Part shown: in pieces, positions 31,095 through 41,346 of the stretch
Numbering within the stretch: position 1 is the stretch's first letter
Layout: each line of letters begins with the position of its first letter
Source of the DNA: Catenaria anguillulae PL171
Taxonomy: Eukaryota > Blastocladiomycota > Blastocladiomycetes > Blastocladiales > Catenariaceae
Length of the DNA stretch: 41,346 bases
Reading direction: 5' to 3'
Assembly (NCBI GenBank): GCA_002102555.1
Contig: MCFL01000210.1
Coordinates: 1 to 41,346, forward strand
Notes under the pieces: generated by a model
What the model was told of the DNA's origin: nothing
Seen by the model: only the letters and a program-made list of their open reading frames with translations
Databases searched by the model: none
Made by a program: the position numbers and the translations under genes

Positions 31095-33020
31095 TCATGA
31101 CCGGCTGGCCTGTGCCTCCGCTGCCGCCGAACTTGAGCTCGCCGCACCGGCACCACCCTCCATCACGGGCACGACCACATTCGCCGGCACACCCGCAATT
31201 CCCTGGGCAGTCGTAGGCCCGTGCTTTTCAGACAAGAGCCCAATCGGCGTTTCATCGTCCGCTGCTGCCGACGTCGTGGAAGCAGCCACAACAACGGCAG
31301 GCTGGTCCTGCTGCACCTGTGCAGCAGTCCGCTCCTCCTCCTCTTGCGCGCGCCGCTGCCTCTCTTCCTCTTCTGCCAAACTGGCCCGCATTGCCTCCAT
31401 GACCATAAGCTCTTCCAAATCTGCGCCAAGCGCACGCATGTACACGCGCTCGACTTGCCTCCGGGACAAGCCCATGGCGCTTGCAAGGATGGCGGCCGCT
31501 GCAGCCGATCCGTCGCGCGACCCGCGGCGTGCGCCACCAGGAGATCCAGAGGACGACGAAGCGGATGATGCGGCTGACGGGTCGGTGGATTCGTGCAGCA
31601 TGCGGCGGATCCGTGCAGCGGCTGCATCTTGGTGTTCGCGAAGGATGGCGAGCTGGTGGTCTTGTTGCAGTTGGCGGACGTATGCAGGTCGCAGTTCGTC
31701 CGAGGACACGGGTTTGGGTGTGGCAGGTGCAGGTGATTCAGTGGCGGTTCCGGCTGGGGCGGGCGAGGAAGACGAAGCATCGACTTGGTTCATGGTTGAG
31801 GCTGTCGGTGCCGAAGTACCTGGTGATGCCAGCTCGTCTGCATTGACGGGCGGGACTGTGGCAAGTGCTGAAGTGGACTGCGACCGGACAGTGCGGGTGT
31901 GTGTGGTCGCCGTGATTGTGAGCGAGGCCATGGACGGCGGAGAGACGGCGGCGTGAGGACTGGTGGCAACAGTGGCGGCGGCATCGGATTCGGAAGCTCG
32001 GCGCGAGCTGGACCCGGATTCGGGAATGTCCATTGGCTTGCTGGTGGGTGCAGCTGTTGTAGGCCATGGCTCAATCAACTGTGACGAGGACTCTGGTGGT
32101 GTCGGCAGCGTCGGGGTCGCCGTTGTCGTTGCCGTTGTGGGCGACACGCACGCAAGCGTCACCGGGGTCGAGTACACGACAGAAAATGCCGGGCGGGTAC
32201 AAAATGGACACGCAGCCTCGTTCCTGGCATCTGGTCGCTTGATCTGCACAAAGCATTCGGTGCAAATGGGCTGGTCGCAACACGTGCTCTTGTTGATATT
32301 GCTCGGGTAGTAGAGGAAACAAATGGGACACTCGACGGCGCCACCAACCTTGGCCATCCATTGCTTGACGCGGTCGTCTTCGTTTTGAGGTACCTTTGCG
32401 TCCGTCCCGGGCGAAGTGGTGACGAGCAAAGGCAAGTTGTCTTCTGCCTCGTCGCGTAAATCCAGCGCTTGAGCAACCTGGCGTACTTGGTCTTCATCAA
32501 TATCCTCGAGGCCCTTGTAGAAGGGAGCGAGGCGGCGAGCACGGATTACGTCGCGCACCAAATAAGGGTCGTAGTGGTGGGTGGCATGGTACAGGTCGTT
32601 GCAGGGAGCCACGTGGCCGGCGTCGACGAGTTCCGACTTGTCAATTGGCGGTTGAGGTGGGGGAGGCGACGGGTGGTGCTGGTGCTGTACGCGACGGGAA
32701 GAGGTGCGGCGGGAAGACGAGGAGGTGCTAGCATGTGACCCGTGTGACGATGAGTGGTGGTGATGGCGGCGGGTGCTTGAGGACGAGGAGCCGGAGGTGG
32801 CGGCGGTGGACGGCGATGATGATGAAGAGAGAAAGTTGGCGACGGGGTTGTTTGCGCGGCGCCCGCCACTCGACAACGAAGACGAGTGGCCTGGGTATCC
32901 GCCGCTGCTGGAAGGCGACCCAGAATTGGCACCACCATGGCTGCTCGCCGAAGCGCCGGCCCGAGTGCGCGAGGACGTCGAGGCGGCCGAAGTCGAGGAC
33001 GAGGATTGGCTGTTACCCAT
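31095..33020 (-). CDS. SIP5: SIP5-like RING protein, probably N-myristoylated
   Basis: Single exon, 641 residues from ATG 33020, chosen because it gives MGNSQSSSS, a textbook N-myristoylation start. About 120 residues of Ser/His-rich disorder follow. Conserved parts then begin with [21 protein letters not shown] and [18 protein letters not shown]. The zinc-binding RING-type domain at about residues 231-274 reads [20 protein letters not shown], then [13 protein letters not shown] and CPFC. This variant, with PSN and CC before DQPICTECF, is typical of fungal SIP5, named for interaction with the Snf1 kinase. A C-terminal helix [19 protein letters not shown] also fits SIP5. Likely role: membrane-associated adaptor or ubiquitin ligase in carbon-source or ER signalling; this is inferred. 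The C-terminus is rich in Ala/Gln/Glu. Confidence 0.82.
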   Translation of the reverse strand: MGNSQSSSSTSAASTSSRTRAGASASSHGGANSGSPSSSGGYPGHSSSLSSGGRRANNPVANFLSSSSSPSTAATSGSSSSSTRRHHHHSSSHGSHASTSSSSRRTSSRRVQHQHHPSPPPPQPPIDKSELVDAGHVAPCNDLYHATHHYDPYLVRDVIRARRLAPFYKGLEDIDEDQVRQVAQALDLRDEAEDNLPLLVTTSPGTDAKVPQNEDDRVKQWMAKVGGAVECPICFLYYPSNINKSTCCDQPICTECFVQIKRPDARNEAACPFCTRPAFSVVYSTPVTLACVSPTTATTTATPTLPTPPESSSQLIEPWPTTAAPTSKPMDIPESGSSSRRASESDAAATVATSPHAAVSPPSMASLTITATTHTRTVRSQSTSALATVPPVNADELASPGTSAPTASTMNQVDASSSSPAPAGTATESPAPATPKPVSSDELRPAYVRQLQQDHQLAILREHQDAAAARIRRMLHESTDPSAASSASSSSGSPGGARRGSRDGSAAAAAILASAMGLSRRQVERVYMRALGADLEELMVMEAMRASLAEEEERQRRAQEEEERTAAQVQQDQPAVVVAASTTSAAADDETPIGLLSEKHGPTTAQGIAGVPANVVVPVMEGGAGAASSSSAAAEAQASRS

Positions 33021-33488
33021 GATTGTGCCTGGGCCTGAGGGGAAGTGACGCACTGGTACTGGTGGATGCTATTGCGCAGGCTGAGTTGTGTCTTTGGTCG
33101 GGCGGGCGAGGGCCATATCAATACGAATACGATGACATTGGCTCGAGTTGGCTGTGCTGTCGGAGTCTGAGTCAGCCCCGTGCTTGAAAAAGTGCCCACC
33201 GGCGACCGGCGTTGGGCGCGCATCAAAGCAAATCGCATTTCTTCTTCTCAACACAGTCAGTCAGCCTGCTGGCGATGGCGATCCATCCATCCATCCAGTG
33301 CGATTTACCAGTCCGTATTCCGTGCCCAGAGAGAGTACGGACCAATACTCAAGAGTGCAAAAAAGGGAACGCTCAAGTGTATCACAATCTCACTCAATCC
33401 AACACAAATAGGCAAACAAACTAAGTCTCGCGCGTGGGGAAGCTCAAAGAACGCGGTATCACGACAAGCAAATGTACAATCTCTACTT
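33021..33488. other. Spacer between membrane-protein stop and SIP5 start
   Basis: 468 bases, the SIP5 5' flank. It contains four ATCC units at 33281-33296. No gene or TATA box is evident. Confidence 0.5.
33281..33296. repeat. ATCC tetranucleotide microsatellite
   Basis: Four perfect ATCC units in the SIP5 upstream region. Confidence 0.85.
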
Positions 33489-35879
33489 TCAAGTTTCCCA
33501 CCTCTCCCTGAGCACCTTGTGGTACGATTCCCCATACTCTCCGTGTCCCCTCCTTGGCGGCGCGGGCCCATGTGCATGCGCCGAAACAGGACTCGTCCGC
33601 TGCTCGACCACTGGCGACAGTGGCGGCAACGGCATCTGATGGCGTCGACTTGCCACGTATCCATGATTGTCAGCCGACGGCCGCCGTTGCTGGTACTGGC
33701 TCGCAATAGGCAAATGATGGTGGTGCCTCGTCGCCGACTGCGACCGCGACCGTGGCGCCTGTCTTGTACCATACGCATCACCTGCGGGTCCTGGATCATC
33801 CATCACGATGGTCGTCCGGTCATCCCTGCCTCGAACACCTGCCTCGTCCACATCCAACCCCGTGCGTGACCGCCGCCGCACGCGACTCGCGCCGGACGCG
33901 TGATACCGTGCGTAATCGCTCGACTGGACATGTCCGCCCACCAAGGGGCTCGCCGGCGGCGAGTACATGTCGGGTGGAATCGCCAAGTGCGAACACGACG
34001 TTGGTGGCAGTGCTTCGAGTGCTTGCTGCGAAAGTTCGGTCCCGATATTGGAGTAGGTTGCTGCGGGCGACGTCGGGTGAGGGCTCAGGTGATCGTTGCG
34101 TTGGCGCGATGGCCGCCGCGGCCGGTGCGTGTGGTGTGTGTCAATGGTCAATTGGTCACGGCGCGCTGCCGTGGGGCGGGGCGCTTGATGGCCGGTTGCA
34201 AATCGCGAGCCTGTTGGCGACGATGCCACGGGCATGGGCGGGTATTGGTTGACGTGGTCAGTTGGCGACGTTATGTCAATGTACGAGCTGCGCGCAGATT
34301 GGTCGCGGCTGTGTCCGTCCTTGTGCGACCGGGCAACCGTGGGTGGCGCATAGGTTTTGGTGTACATGGTCATTGTTCTTGGCCGTGACCGGCTGCGTGA
34401 CCGGCTTCGGCTGCGGTCACGGGCTTCCTTGCTCTTCTTGTCTACGGTGGCAACTGATTTGTTGGGCGCACCGCCCGACGACGAGGATGAGTCGGCCGTT
34501 TTGCTTGTGGCGGGGAGCGTCACCTTGGCCACGCTCAGACCGTCCATCATGGGCAAGGTCTGAGTGTAGAAGATGTACCAGTCGAGCACGGTTGTGAGCT
34601 GGCCGAGCTCAACAACGTAGCCGAGCGACCATGACCGCAAAGCCGTGCGTTGCAGGAGGGTCAGGAACAAGAAGTTGATGTGCAACACGATTGACAGGAT
34701 GAGCGGCCACGACAGCGCCATCCACCGGGCGGGGGTAAGTTTGCGCACAGACAGGAATGTCTGCGACCAGATGTGTGATGCGACGGCTGTGCATTAGGTG
34801 GGAATGTTGATGTGTGAGTTGCAAGTGTCATCAACAAGTGCGAGAAACGATGGCAGCATACAATAAAAGAAGCAGTTTAGGACCACATCCACGGCGTGCA
34901 CCAGCGGTAACCCGACAGCCAAATGCAACTGCCAAAGCTGGCTCGGCCAAATGGGTGTGTTGGCAGTCAACACCTTGCGGAGCTGCGCGACAGTGGCCCT
35001 CGGGTTGGACGCCAAAAATGCGTCGCCGGCCGCTTTGCTCGCGACGCCCGCGTAAAAGAAACTCACCAGAATCACCATGGCTGCAACCACGGCCGCAATG
35101 ACCATGCCCAGCGTCATGAGTGCCCCCAGGGCCACATACTGCCCGAGAACGGCACCCGAGGCAGCAATGAGCCGGCGCCGGATCACATGAGCGAGCGCAA
35201 TGAGGTGGAGCGTGTACCGCAGGAGCGATCGAGTCAACGAAAAGTAAATGAGGAATGACGACGCAGAGTTGTCGAGAAACAGGATAAAGAGTGTGTCGAG
35301 GCAAGTCAGGATCCGGTTGAGGACCAAGACCCAAAAGCAGACGAGATCCGTTGAGGTGGTGGTGATTGGGTTGGCGGGCGTCCGGATGGCACGGTAGATG
35401 GCTGGAAGAAGGCACACGGAGGCAATATGGAAAACTGGGTCGACGAGGAGGTCGACAAGTGATCGTGATGGAACCACGGGAAACGAGGCGGTCAAGGGTT
35501 GACTGTCCGGGAGCGCCAGAGTCAAGGGAGCCAATCGTTGGTGTAGGTTGCCGCGAGTGGGAAACGGGAAAGTCGGAATGCAAATGTGATGGTCGATGTG
35601 CAGTGCACACGTGTAGAAACCCGAGCGATGGGATGACATTGGGTCGGGAAAAATATGTGAGACAAGGAAAACAAAGAGAAGGAGCATGAACGTGAGACAA
35701 AGGGTGGTGAAACAAGACGGCGACCGCGCTAACTGGGTCCACCGGACACATAGTGCAGACCAGTGCAAGTGTCCGTAAGCGGAAAGAGGAAACGAACCCG
35801 AGAAATGTCGCCATGGCGAAACAGTGGAGGGAACGACTGGCTGGGCACACTCTTGTTGAACTCGAGGGCCCACCTTCAT
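33489..35879 (-). CDS. Multi-pass membrane protein with Arg/Ser-rich tail
   Basis: Exons 35879-34862 and 34786-33489, joined across a 75-bp intron (34787-34861, GTATGC...CACAG), give 771 residues. A later in-frame ATG at 35639 (MSSHRSGFYTC) would give 691 and may be the real start, because the first 80 residues resemble untranslated sequence. About seven hydrophobic segments follow: DPVFHIASVCLLPAIY, LVCFWVLVLNRILTCLDTLF, a segment around SLLRYTLHLIALAHVI, LGALMTLGMVIAAVVAAMVI, LHLAVGLPLVHAVDVVLNCF, WPLILSIVLHINFLFLTLL and LTTVLDWYIFYTQT. The remaining 320 residues are a hydrophilic tail with an RSRSRSRSRSRPR run and many His/Pro/Ser residues. I do not recognise the family; receptor-like topology is possible, and no motif identifies it. 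Confidence 0.68.
34787..34861 (-). other. Intron in the multi-pass membrane protein
   Basis: GTATGC donor, GCACAG acceptor, 75 bp, phase 1. It joins NCFFY to SVASHIWSQTF and avoids an in-frame TAA in the unspliced frame. Confidence 0.75.
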
Positions 35880-37574
35880 CTATCGGTCTATACGGGCGAC
35901 GACGACAAAACAGTCGACCAATGGGCAACGGCTGTGTAGTGGTGAGGTAGATTGACGGAGGTCGAGTCAATCGCTGTTGCCTGTCGTGTGCGGGACTCGG
36001 GCTCTCCCGAGAGCAGAGGTGCGGCGGAGGACGGACGTTTTCGTTTTGGGGAGAGCGAAAAACTTGTAAGAAGGCAGTGAAAGACGGGTTCTTGAGGAGA
36101 GCTGAGGTTGGACGATGGCAACGCTCGGCTGGTACTGGAATCCATGGACGGATGGAGGTGTGGGACACTTGGGTCGCGGGAACGACGAGCGTAAGAGGTT
36201 CTAAATGAACGAGCTGTGTGCTTTACGACGTCGATTTCAGTATGTACATGAAAGCTTCCGTTTGTTACAATGGAAGAGCGAAGGCCTTGGTCTGTGGAGT
36301 TTGAATGGATGGTGGGTGAGGCGTCTGGACTCTGTGAACCTGAACACGGGTCCTTGATAAAAATGAGGGACGATTATCCAGCCTCGTGCTTCATGGGTTG
36401 CGCAAGAACAATCATGTCGCTACTGGCTTTCTATGGCATGGCATGAGGGTTCACCGGCGGGCGACATAGGGATCCATACCGATATGACTCGTGTAACTGG
36501 CGAGACACCACACGAAGGCAGCCAAGAACTGGCGGAGAATGATGCAAAATACCGCTGGCAGCACCAAATTGGAGCGACTTTTCCGGCGGAGGTGGAGGCG
36601 GGGACAACTGTCGAAGCAACGGAGGCATGAGATAATGGTTGTTCTTCAAAACAAGTGGCCAGAGGTGGCACAGAAAGTATGAGGCTCGCGATGGCTTTCC
36701 TTCGCGTCACCGGTTGGAGTCGTGCTTCAGATCGCAGAGTGACGCGGGGGTGAGGGGGTAGGATTAATGAAATGAGGCTTGGGCCAGAATGCAAGCCATG
36801 AAGGACAGGATCAGTGCTCACAGCGCTATTGGACAACGTCGTCAATGTCCACCAAAGCCTGCAGGAGTGGTGTGTGTCTCACATGGGGGTCTTTGGGACC
36901 TGTATCCATTGGTTGGCATGCAGAAGCGGCTGCCTACCTACGTACCTCCCATGAGATTTGGAGTTTGTTGTTAGGAATGAGTGACAACGATCGCTTGATA
37001 TATGCCCCTTTTCCGTCCGTAGTTCTTGGCACCTCTGCGTCGCACACTGACATGTAGCTATGTAGGGGCCAACATGTGTCAAGTATTCCGACCATCCTGC
37101 ACACGCTGGCAAACTGACTTGGCCATCTCGCACGGCCCGTACATACAGTAGCGTCTCTACGTTCTTGCCGAGCAAATCTATTATCTTACTTGTTCAACTT
37201 GTTCAACTTGGGGCCATTGGCGGCCACAATTCATTCGTCATTCAACCATGTATTTATGAACGGCTGTCGTGTTTGAGCCGTTCTTCTGAACGCGATTGGC
37301 GCCTCGACCTCGGGTCGGCGGCAAAACCCTGACATCGAATGTCGAATATCACTCGAATGAAAACCGAGTATATGTTTCACACGACACTTTGAGCAACATC
37401 AATTGCCCTTGTATTGAACCCCTCGTCATTGTCCCTGCAGCCCGGCACCTCTGCTCGTTGTGAATGATTGTGCCACAATCGGCGCTCGTGTCTTGCCAAT
37501 CCACGTCCTATCGTCACCCGCGCCTGTTTGCATTCCCTGTCGTACACCTTGTCGTAACTGCCGCTGTCATCACC
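35880..37574. other. Large intergenic region
   Basis: About 1.7 kb between divergent genes. It contains a 9-base tandem duplication (TGTTCAACT twice, 37191-37208) and a TATATG at 37369. Short open frames occur on both strands, but none has convincing composition or splice sites. I see no RNA gene. Confidence 0.45.
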
Positions 37575-38570
37575 ATGGCCTGGCTCTGTGGCGCTCGCAC
37601 CAATACCGGTCTTGTCGACAACCTTTTCGGTTCGCATTCTGTCGTAGCCCTCCTTGCCGACCTCTCGGAACCCTGTGACTGACTGTTGCATCTGATTCTG
37701 ATTGTACGTATGCATAAAATGTAGGCGCCGGGATTATCAAGTCCCAGCGCGTCAAAGACGCCATGCTCGCCGTCGATCGCAACACATTTGTCCCCGGCCT
37801 GCCCGCCTCGCTGGCCTATGCCGACAGCCCACAAAGCATTGGCTTTGGCGCCACCATTTCTGGTACAGTGGTGGATTTTGTTCCTGAAGTATGTCGCCCC
37901 AAAGCTGAAAGTGTCTCACAACCTTTCATGGCGATCACAGCTCCACACATGCACGCCTACGCTCTCGAACACCTCGAGCCTTACTTGAAGCCCGGATCGC
38001 ACGTTCTGGACGTTGGTGCTGGTTCGGGATACCTGGCTGCGTGCATGTTGCGCATGATTGACCCACAGGGCGTCGTCGTTGCCATTGATCACATCCCCGA
38101 GTTGGTTCAAATGGCGCATGGGCATTTGACAACGTGGGATGCCGAGAGCTTGACATCGGGTCGGATTATTTGTATCAGTAAGTTTCTGAGTCGCGCTCGC
38201 CTTGCCCCGATAGTTGACCTTGACTGATGTGTCGTGCTTCTGCTGTCTGTAGCTGGCGATGGCCGCAAGGGATTCCCCACCCAAGCGCCCTACTCTGCCA
38301 TGTACGTGTATGCACCGCCTTCTTGCTCATCCAAAATGACCACAGCTGACTTGTACTTTGTTTCGCTTGTTGTTGCCAGACACGTCGGCCGCTGCTGCGC
38401 CCAAGATCCCGCAAGAACTCATTGACCAGCTTGCCTCACCAGGCCGCATGTTTATCCCCGTTGGCCCCGACGGTGGCGAGCAGTATCTAATGCAAGTCGA
38501 CAAGGACGCTGATGGCCAAGTGACCAAGACCAAGTCATGGGCGTCAGGTATGGCCATTGACGGATCGTGA
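37575..38570 (+). CDS. PCMT1: Protein-L-isoaspartate O-methyltransferase
   Basis: Cytosolic repair enzyme that methylates L-isoaspartyl residues in damaged proteins using S-adenosylmethionine. Five exons: 37575-37629, 37725-37862, 37941-38177, 38253-38301 and 38380-38570. Conserved motifs are [56 protein letters not shown], the AdoMet motif [47 protein letters not shown] and [20 protein letters not shown]. The usual length is about 220, and these exons give 222 if one base is discounted. At 38387-38390 (GGCC) the frame moves by one base inside IHVG/AAAP. The family reads HVGAAAP, which a single C fewer would give, so this is probably a sequence error; a pseudogene cannot be ruled out. It is convergent with the adaptin gene. 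Symbol by orthology. Confidence 0.88.
37630..38379 (+). other. Four introns of the methyltransferase gene
   Basis: 37630-37724 (GTTCGC...TGTAG), 37863-37940 (GTACAG...CACAG), 38178-38252 (GTAAGT...TGTAG) and 38302-38379 (GTACGT...GCCAG), 75-95 bp. Splicing rebuilds [29 protein letters not shown] and APYSAIHVG. Confidence 0.88.
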
Positions 38571-38922
38571 GCGGCAAGTGGGATCAGCGGTAGGTAATCA
38601 GCGTGTTTGCCGTTTCGTGCTGTGTGCGAGTGTACATATCTCTTTTCTCATCCACATCATTTTGGACTCGTTTTCTGGCGGCCAATGGGGTGGTGCGCAG
38701 CAGTTTGTGATGCGATTCCCTTTCATCTAGTTCAAGCCGTGTGTGACAGGTTTTCCACCAATCTTTGTATATAGCCATGAGAACCAAGTGCATTTACGGC
38801 TGGGCAAGTCTTTGAAAAGTGACTGAAATTGTAGGGCCCTGGCCAACCGCCAAGGTGTACTAGTAGGCACCTGCCTCAAACAATATTGCTCGCCATGTGC
38901 TGCACCTGTCCCACAAGCGTGT
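38571..38922. other. Convergent intergenic region
   Basis: 352 bases holding the 3' ends of the methyltransferase (plus) and the adaptin gene (minus). No gene is evident. Confidence 0.55.
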
Positions 38923-39729
38923 TCATCCGAGCGATTCGGCCTCAATCTCGTCCACCTTGCGCAAGATCTTTGCGATTTCCTTGGCACTGCTTTCGACTTG
39001 CTCGCCTATCAAGATCGTTTCAGAGGTAAGCATCCCATTTGCGAGCCGAGTAAATCATACATGGGACGGAACGGACCGCAAATGACCAGCTCGTCGAGAA
39101 TGTGGTAAGCGGTTTGGAACTGGAAGATAATGTCGAGCTCGCACACCTGCATATCCGGAACATGTCATAAAGGACTGGTCAACTCTTGAGAAACATCCAA
39201 GAAAAAAAAAAGGACGTACGTTTTCCGAAATACCCATCAAGGGCCGTCACATACCGATGAATGAGCTCCAAGTGTAATGAGCTCATTGTCATCGATATCG
39301 ATACAGAAGCAGAAAATCAACGAGGCGTAGCTGTCCGTGATGAATTCCAACACAATCGCCATCTGTCAACAGTTTTGCCTCCTTGCACGCATATACGTTT
39401 GTCAACACGTACCGGCGATACACAAGCTTCTTGTCCTTGTATTCAATCACCTGACACATGTTGCTCTTGCGCGCCAACACCGTCGTCATGGCTTCCTGTG
39501 TGAACTTTTGTTTTTCAGCTGCGGGCAGCACGCGAAACCACTTCTTGAGGCGGATTTTGCCGTGGCGAGAAAACAGGAGGAATGAGTGAATCTATGCATT
39601 CGGGCAAGTTTACGTCAGCGATGATGTTTTGTCCGACAAGTTGGCCGTGTGTGTTGAGATGGGAATTTCATCACGTTCCGTGTGATCGCGTGTTTCCCAT
39701 GTCCAAGACGGCAAAGAAGATCGAACCAT
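38923..39729 (-). CDS. APS1: AP-1 clathrin adaptor sigma subunit
   Basis: Small (sigma) chain of the AP-1 adaptor, which links clathrin to cargo at the trans-Golgi and endosomes through acidic dileucine signals. Exons: 39729-39727 (the ATG alone), 39591-39413, 39330-39220, 39146-39077 and 39005-38923. The reading is M/IHSFLLFSRHGKIRLKKWFR, VLARKSNMCQVIEYKDKKLV, YRRYASLIFCFCIDID, DNELITL, ELIHRYV, VCELDIIFQFQTAYHILDEL and QVESSAKEIAKILRKVDEIE. LARKxxMC and NELITLELIHRYV favour AP-1 over AP-2, -3 or -4 sigma. Two one-base excesses break the frame, at 39268-39271 (between ITL and ELIHRYV) and in the A-run at 39221-39224 (before VCELD). With both discounted the length is 147, close to the family norm of about 155. 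Sequence error is the likelier cause. Confidence 0.85.
39006..39726 (-). other. Four introns of the adaptin sigma gene
   Basis: 39592-39726 (GTTCGA...CATAG, 135 bp), 39331-39412 (GTACGT...GACAG), 39147-39219 (GTACGT...TGCAG) and 39006-39076 (GTCCGT...GATAG). The first follows the ATG directly, leaving a start-codon-only first coding exon. Confidence 0.75.
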
Positions 39730-40672
39730 AGTGGTGTGTGTCCGGTCGAAGCGGCCTGGCGGTGGAAAGTACTAGTGTTTGGGGTGCCGTTGCTTGGGGT
39801 TCATGTATCATGAGCGTCGTTTGGACGTTACATCGACCTATGTATTCGCGCTTAAGACTGGTTCGATTGTGCTCCTGTTCTCCTCCCTGCCAGCTGAAAG
39901 TCCTTCGAACTTTGTTTGGCCGTCACTGAATCGTCCAGTAGGAATGCAAGTGAATTCACAAATAGCATGCGCAGCGAGCATTCACACAGAACAAAAACAA
40001 GTCAATCGGAATCAGCTAGGCAAAGGATGGATTCCCAATCACAATGACGAGAATCAGCCCAAGCCGCAAGCGTACCTTGGCCGGCGGACTGGCGCAAGCG
40101 TAAAGTCACATTGAGGCACGCTTGGCAAGCGGGTGAGGTGCAGACTGATCGATGCGAGGATAAGAAGACTTCCTGCGGTCCACTCCTGAGTTAATTGTGT
40201 GGAGACGTGGTGCAAGCGTCCTCGGAGTTGCATTATGGCATTGTTGCAGCGGAACAGGTGCTCTGTCGAGTCATGATGTGAGTCGCCAGCTTAGCCCAAC
40301 GCAAAAGGACCATTCCTGTAATCGACTATTGAGGCGACCGTAGCGCCGTTCGGCCGCTATTGGTTGCCGGAACCGCCGCCGGCAATCGAGTCGACAGCGA
40401 CTGGTTCCGGGTCGTTTATTCTCAAGCTCAACATGTGACGATGAAATCAGGGGCCATAAGTTTGCGACAGAGCGTTCTGTTGCGACTGTGCAGAGAGTGA
40501 TGTCTCAACGCGGTGCGATCGGAGGGCGGTGGCAGTTGGCACTTTCACGCTCCAAACTTCCAATCCGATCCAAAGAAGGCAGAGTTTCCCAGTTCTTTGT
40601 CTTCTTCTCTCTCCCTGGTGGCAACACGATCCATGCACTAGACACATATTTCGCAACGTATTTCAGTCAGCC
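39730..40672. other. Divergent intergenic region
   Basis: 943 bases between the adaptin start and the DUF4442 gene. An ATTGG (inverted CCAAT) lies near 40358, followed by a GC-rich palindrome-like stretch (about 40367-40384). No gene is evident. Confidence 0.45.
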
Positions 40673-41335
40673 ATGTCCTTCCTTCAACCTTACCTGCTCA
40701 AGCACAAGTTCCTGGACGTTTTCAGGAGCTGCCAACGTGTCCCACTGCTTGGGCCACGCTCTTCTCAACGTACATTCGCCTTGCTGCTCCCTACTCTGGT
40801 ACATATGAGCTCAATCTTCTTGAGCCATGTACCAAGGTGAATTTCCATGCTGATTTGATTGGATTGACTGATTGTGGATCTATCCACCATGGACATGCAG
40901 GTTCCTTTCGCCACGCATCACCGTCTTCACTCCTGGCCACTGCCGCATCGAACTCGAAGAGCGATGGGCGTTGCGCAACCCCTTTTCGTCCATCCACGCC
41001 TTGGCCTTACTTAATGCTGGCGAACTGTCGACCGGCATGGCGTTCCTGTCGCTCACGCAAGACATGGGCCGGCGCGCCATCATCACCAAGCTCTCGGGCA
41101 CGTACAAGAAGAAGGCCCGCGGCATTGTTTCGCCGAATGCACCATCCCGCAGGACATGCAAGCCTGGCTCGCTGCCGGAGGAAGTGGGCCCAAGATGGTC
41201 AAGTCGACCATCAAGAACCTGCAAGGAGAGGTGGTGGCCGAGTGTGAGGCGGAATGGACCGTGGCTCCCATCAAGAAGGGGGATGTTCCTTCATCATCAT
41301 CAGCGGCGTCAACTTCTGCACCCAAGGCTATTTGA
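40673..41335 (+). CDS. DUF4442 hotdog-fold protein (thioesterase-like), frame-disrupted
   Basis: Exon 1 starts at ATG 40673 (MSFLQPYLLKHKFLDVF). One intron, 40837-40900 (GTGAAT...TGCAG), leads to exon 2, which ends at TGA 41335. Conserved segments across frames are FSTYIRLAAPYSGTYELNLL, LSPRITVFTPGHCRIELEER, RNPFSSIHALALLNAGELST, KLSGTYKKKARG and AECTIPQDMQAW. APYSG, RNPFxSIHA and KKARG are hallmarks of DUF4442, a hotdog-fold family related to acyl-CoA thioesterases; its substrate is unknown. The frame changes at the T-run 40719-40722, at or near the splice at 40901 and at the T-run 41128-41130. Two of these are in homopolymers, so consensus error is likely; a decaying copy is possible. The intron is the least certain part. 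Confidence 0.65.
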
Positions 41336-41346
41336 TTTGGTGGACA

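Noticed and set aside
34831-36168. 445-codon frame overlapping the multi-pass membrane gene
   Set aside because: It is frame-shifted relative to the hydrophobic protein, has a Pro/His/Arg composition typical of a shadow, and has no matching downstream exon.
36420-36845. 141-codon minus-strand frame in the large intergenic region
   Set aside because: No recognisable motif and no supporting splice or promoter signals.
36846-37560. tRNA or other small RNA gene in the gap before the methyltransferase
   Set aside because: No cloverleaf, A-box/B-box pair or snRNA signature could be picked out by eye.
1-41346. Transposable elements, viral remnants or CRISPR arrays
   Set aside because: No transposase, reverse transcriptase, capsid or terminal repeat was seen, and the only repeats are very short tandem ones.

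Overview
The window reads as nuclear DNA of a zoosporic (flagellated) fungus, most likely Blastocladiomycota or Chytridiomycota. Fungal signs are a fungal-length isocitrate lyase, an HSF1-type factor and a SIP5-type RING protein. Signs against Dikarya are a kinesin-13 and three cyclic-nucleotide-gated (CNG-like) channels. Genes are GC-rich and close together. They are cut by many 65-135 bp introns whose 5' splice sites read GTACGT far more often than GTAAGT. The taxon is an inference; no rRNA or marker gene is present.

Layout. 1-2.5 kb (+): heat-shock transcription factor. 2.9-6.3 kb (-): a 1090-residue protein I do not recognise. 7.4-10.3 kb (+): ankyrin-repeat protein in five exons. 11.5-13.3 kb (+): isocitrate lyase behind a clear TATA box. 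14.3-15.0 kb (-): membrane-anchored BAG-domain protein (Snl1-like). 15.5-16.4 kb (+): small seven-helix membrane protein. 16.5-26.8 kb (-): tandem array of three paralogous channels, here called A (16551-20192), B (20581-23454) and C (23795-26814). 27.3-30.0 kb (-): kinesin-13. 31.1-33.0 kb (-): SIP5-like RING protein with an N-myristoylation start. 33.5-35.9 kb (-): multi-pass membrane protein with an Arg/Ser-rich tail. 37.6-38.6 kb (+): protein-L-isoaspartate O-methyltransferase. 38.9-39.7 kb (-): AP-1 sigma adaptin. 40.7-41.3 kb (+): DUF4442 hotdog-fold protein.

The channel array is the most interesting part. All three proteins have S1-S6, a C-linker and a cyclic-nucleotide-binding domain (cNBD), and they share exon boundaries to the base. 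None has a TxGYG, or the TIGET-type, selectivity filter. Each carries arginine in the filter position (TREFGYT, IIRRRIYS, LNRGRFWS). Channel C has also lost the cNBD arginine that normally contacts the cyclic phosphate. This looks like a local family of channels with rebuilt pores.

Other themes: HSF1, the BAG protein and the isoaspartyl methyltransferase are all proteostasis or repair genes, but nothing shows co-regulation. Several conserved genes, mainly beyond 38 kb, are interrupted by apparent single-base insertions or deletions, several of them in homopolymers. Consensus sequencing error is the simplest reading.
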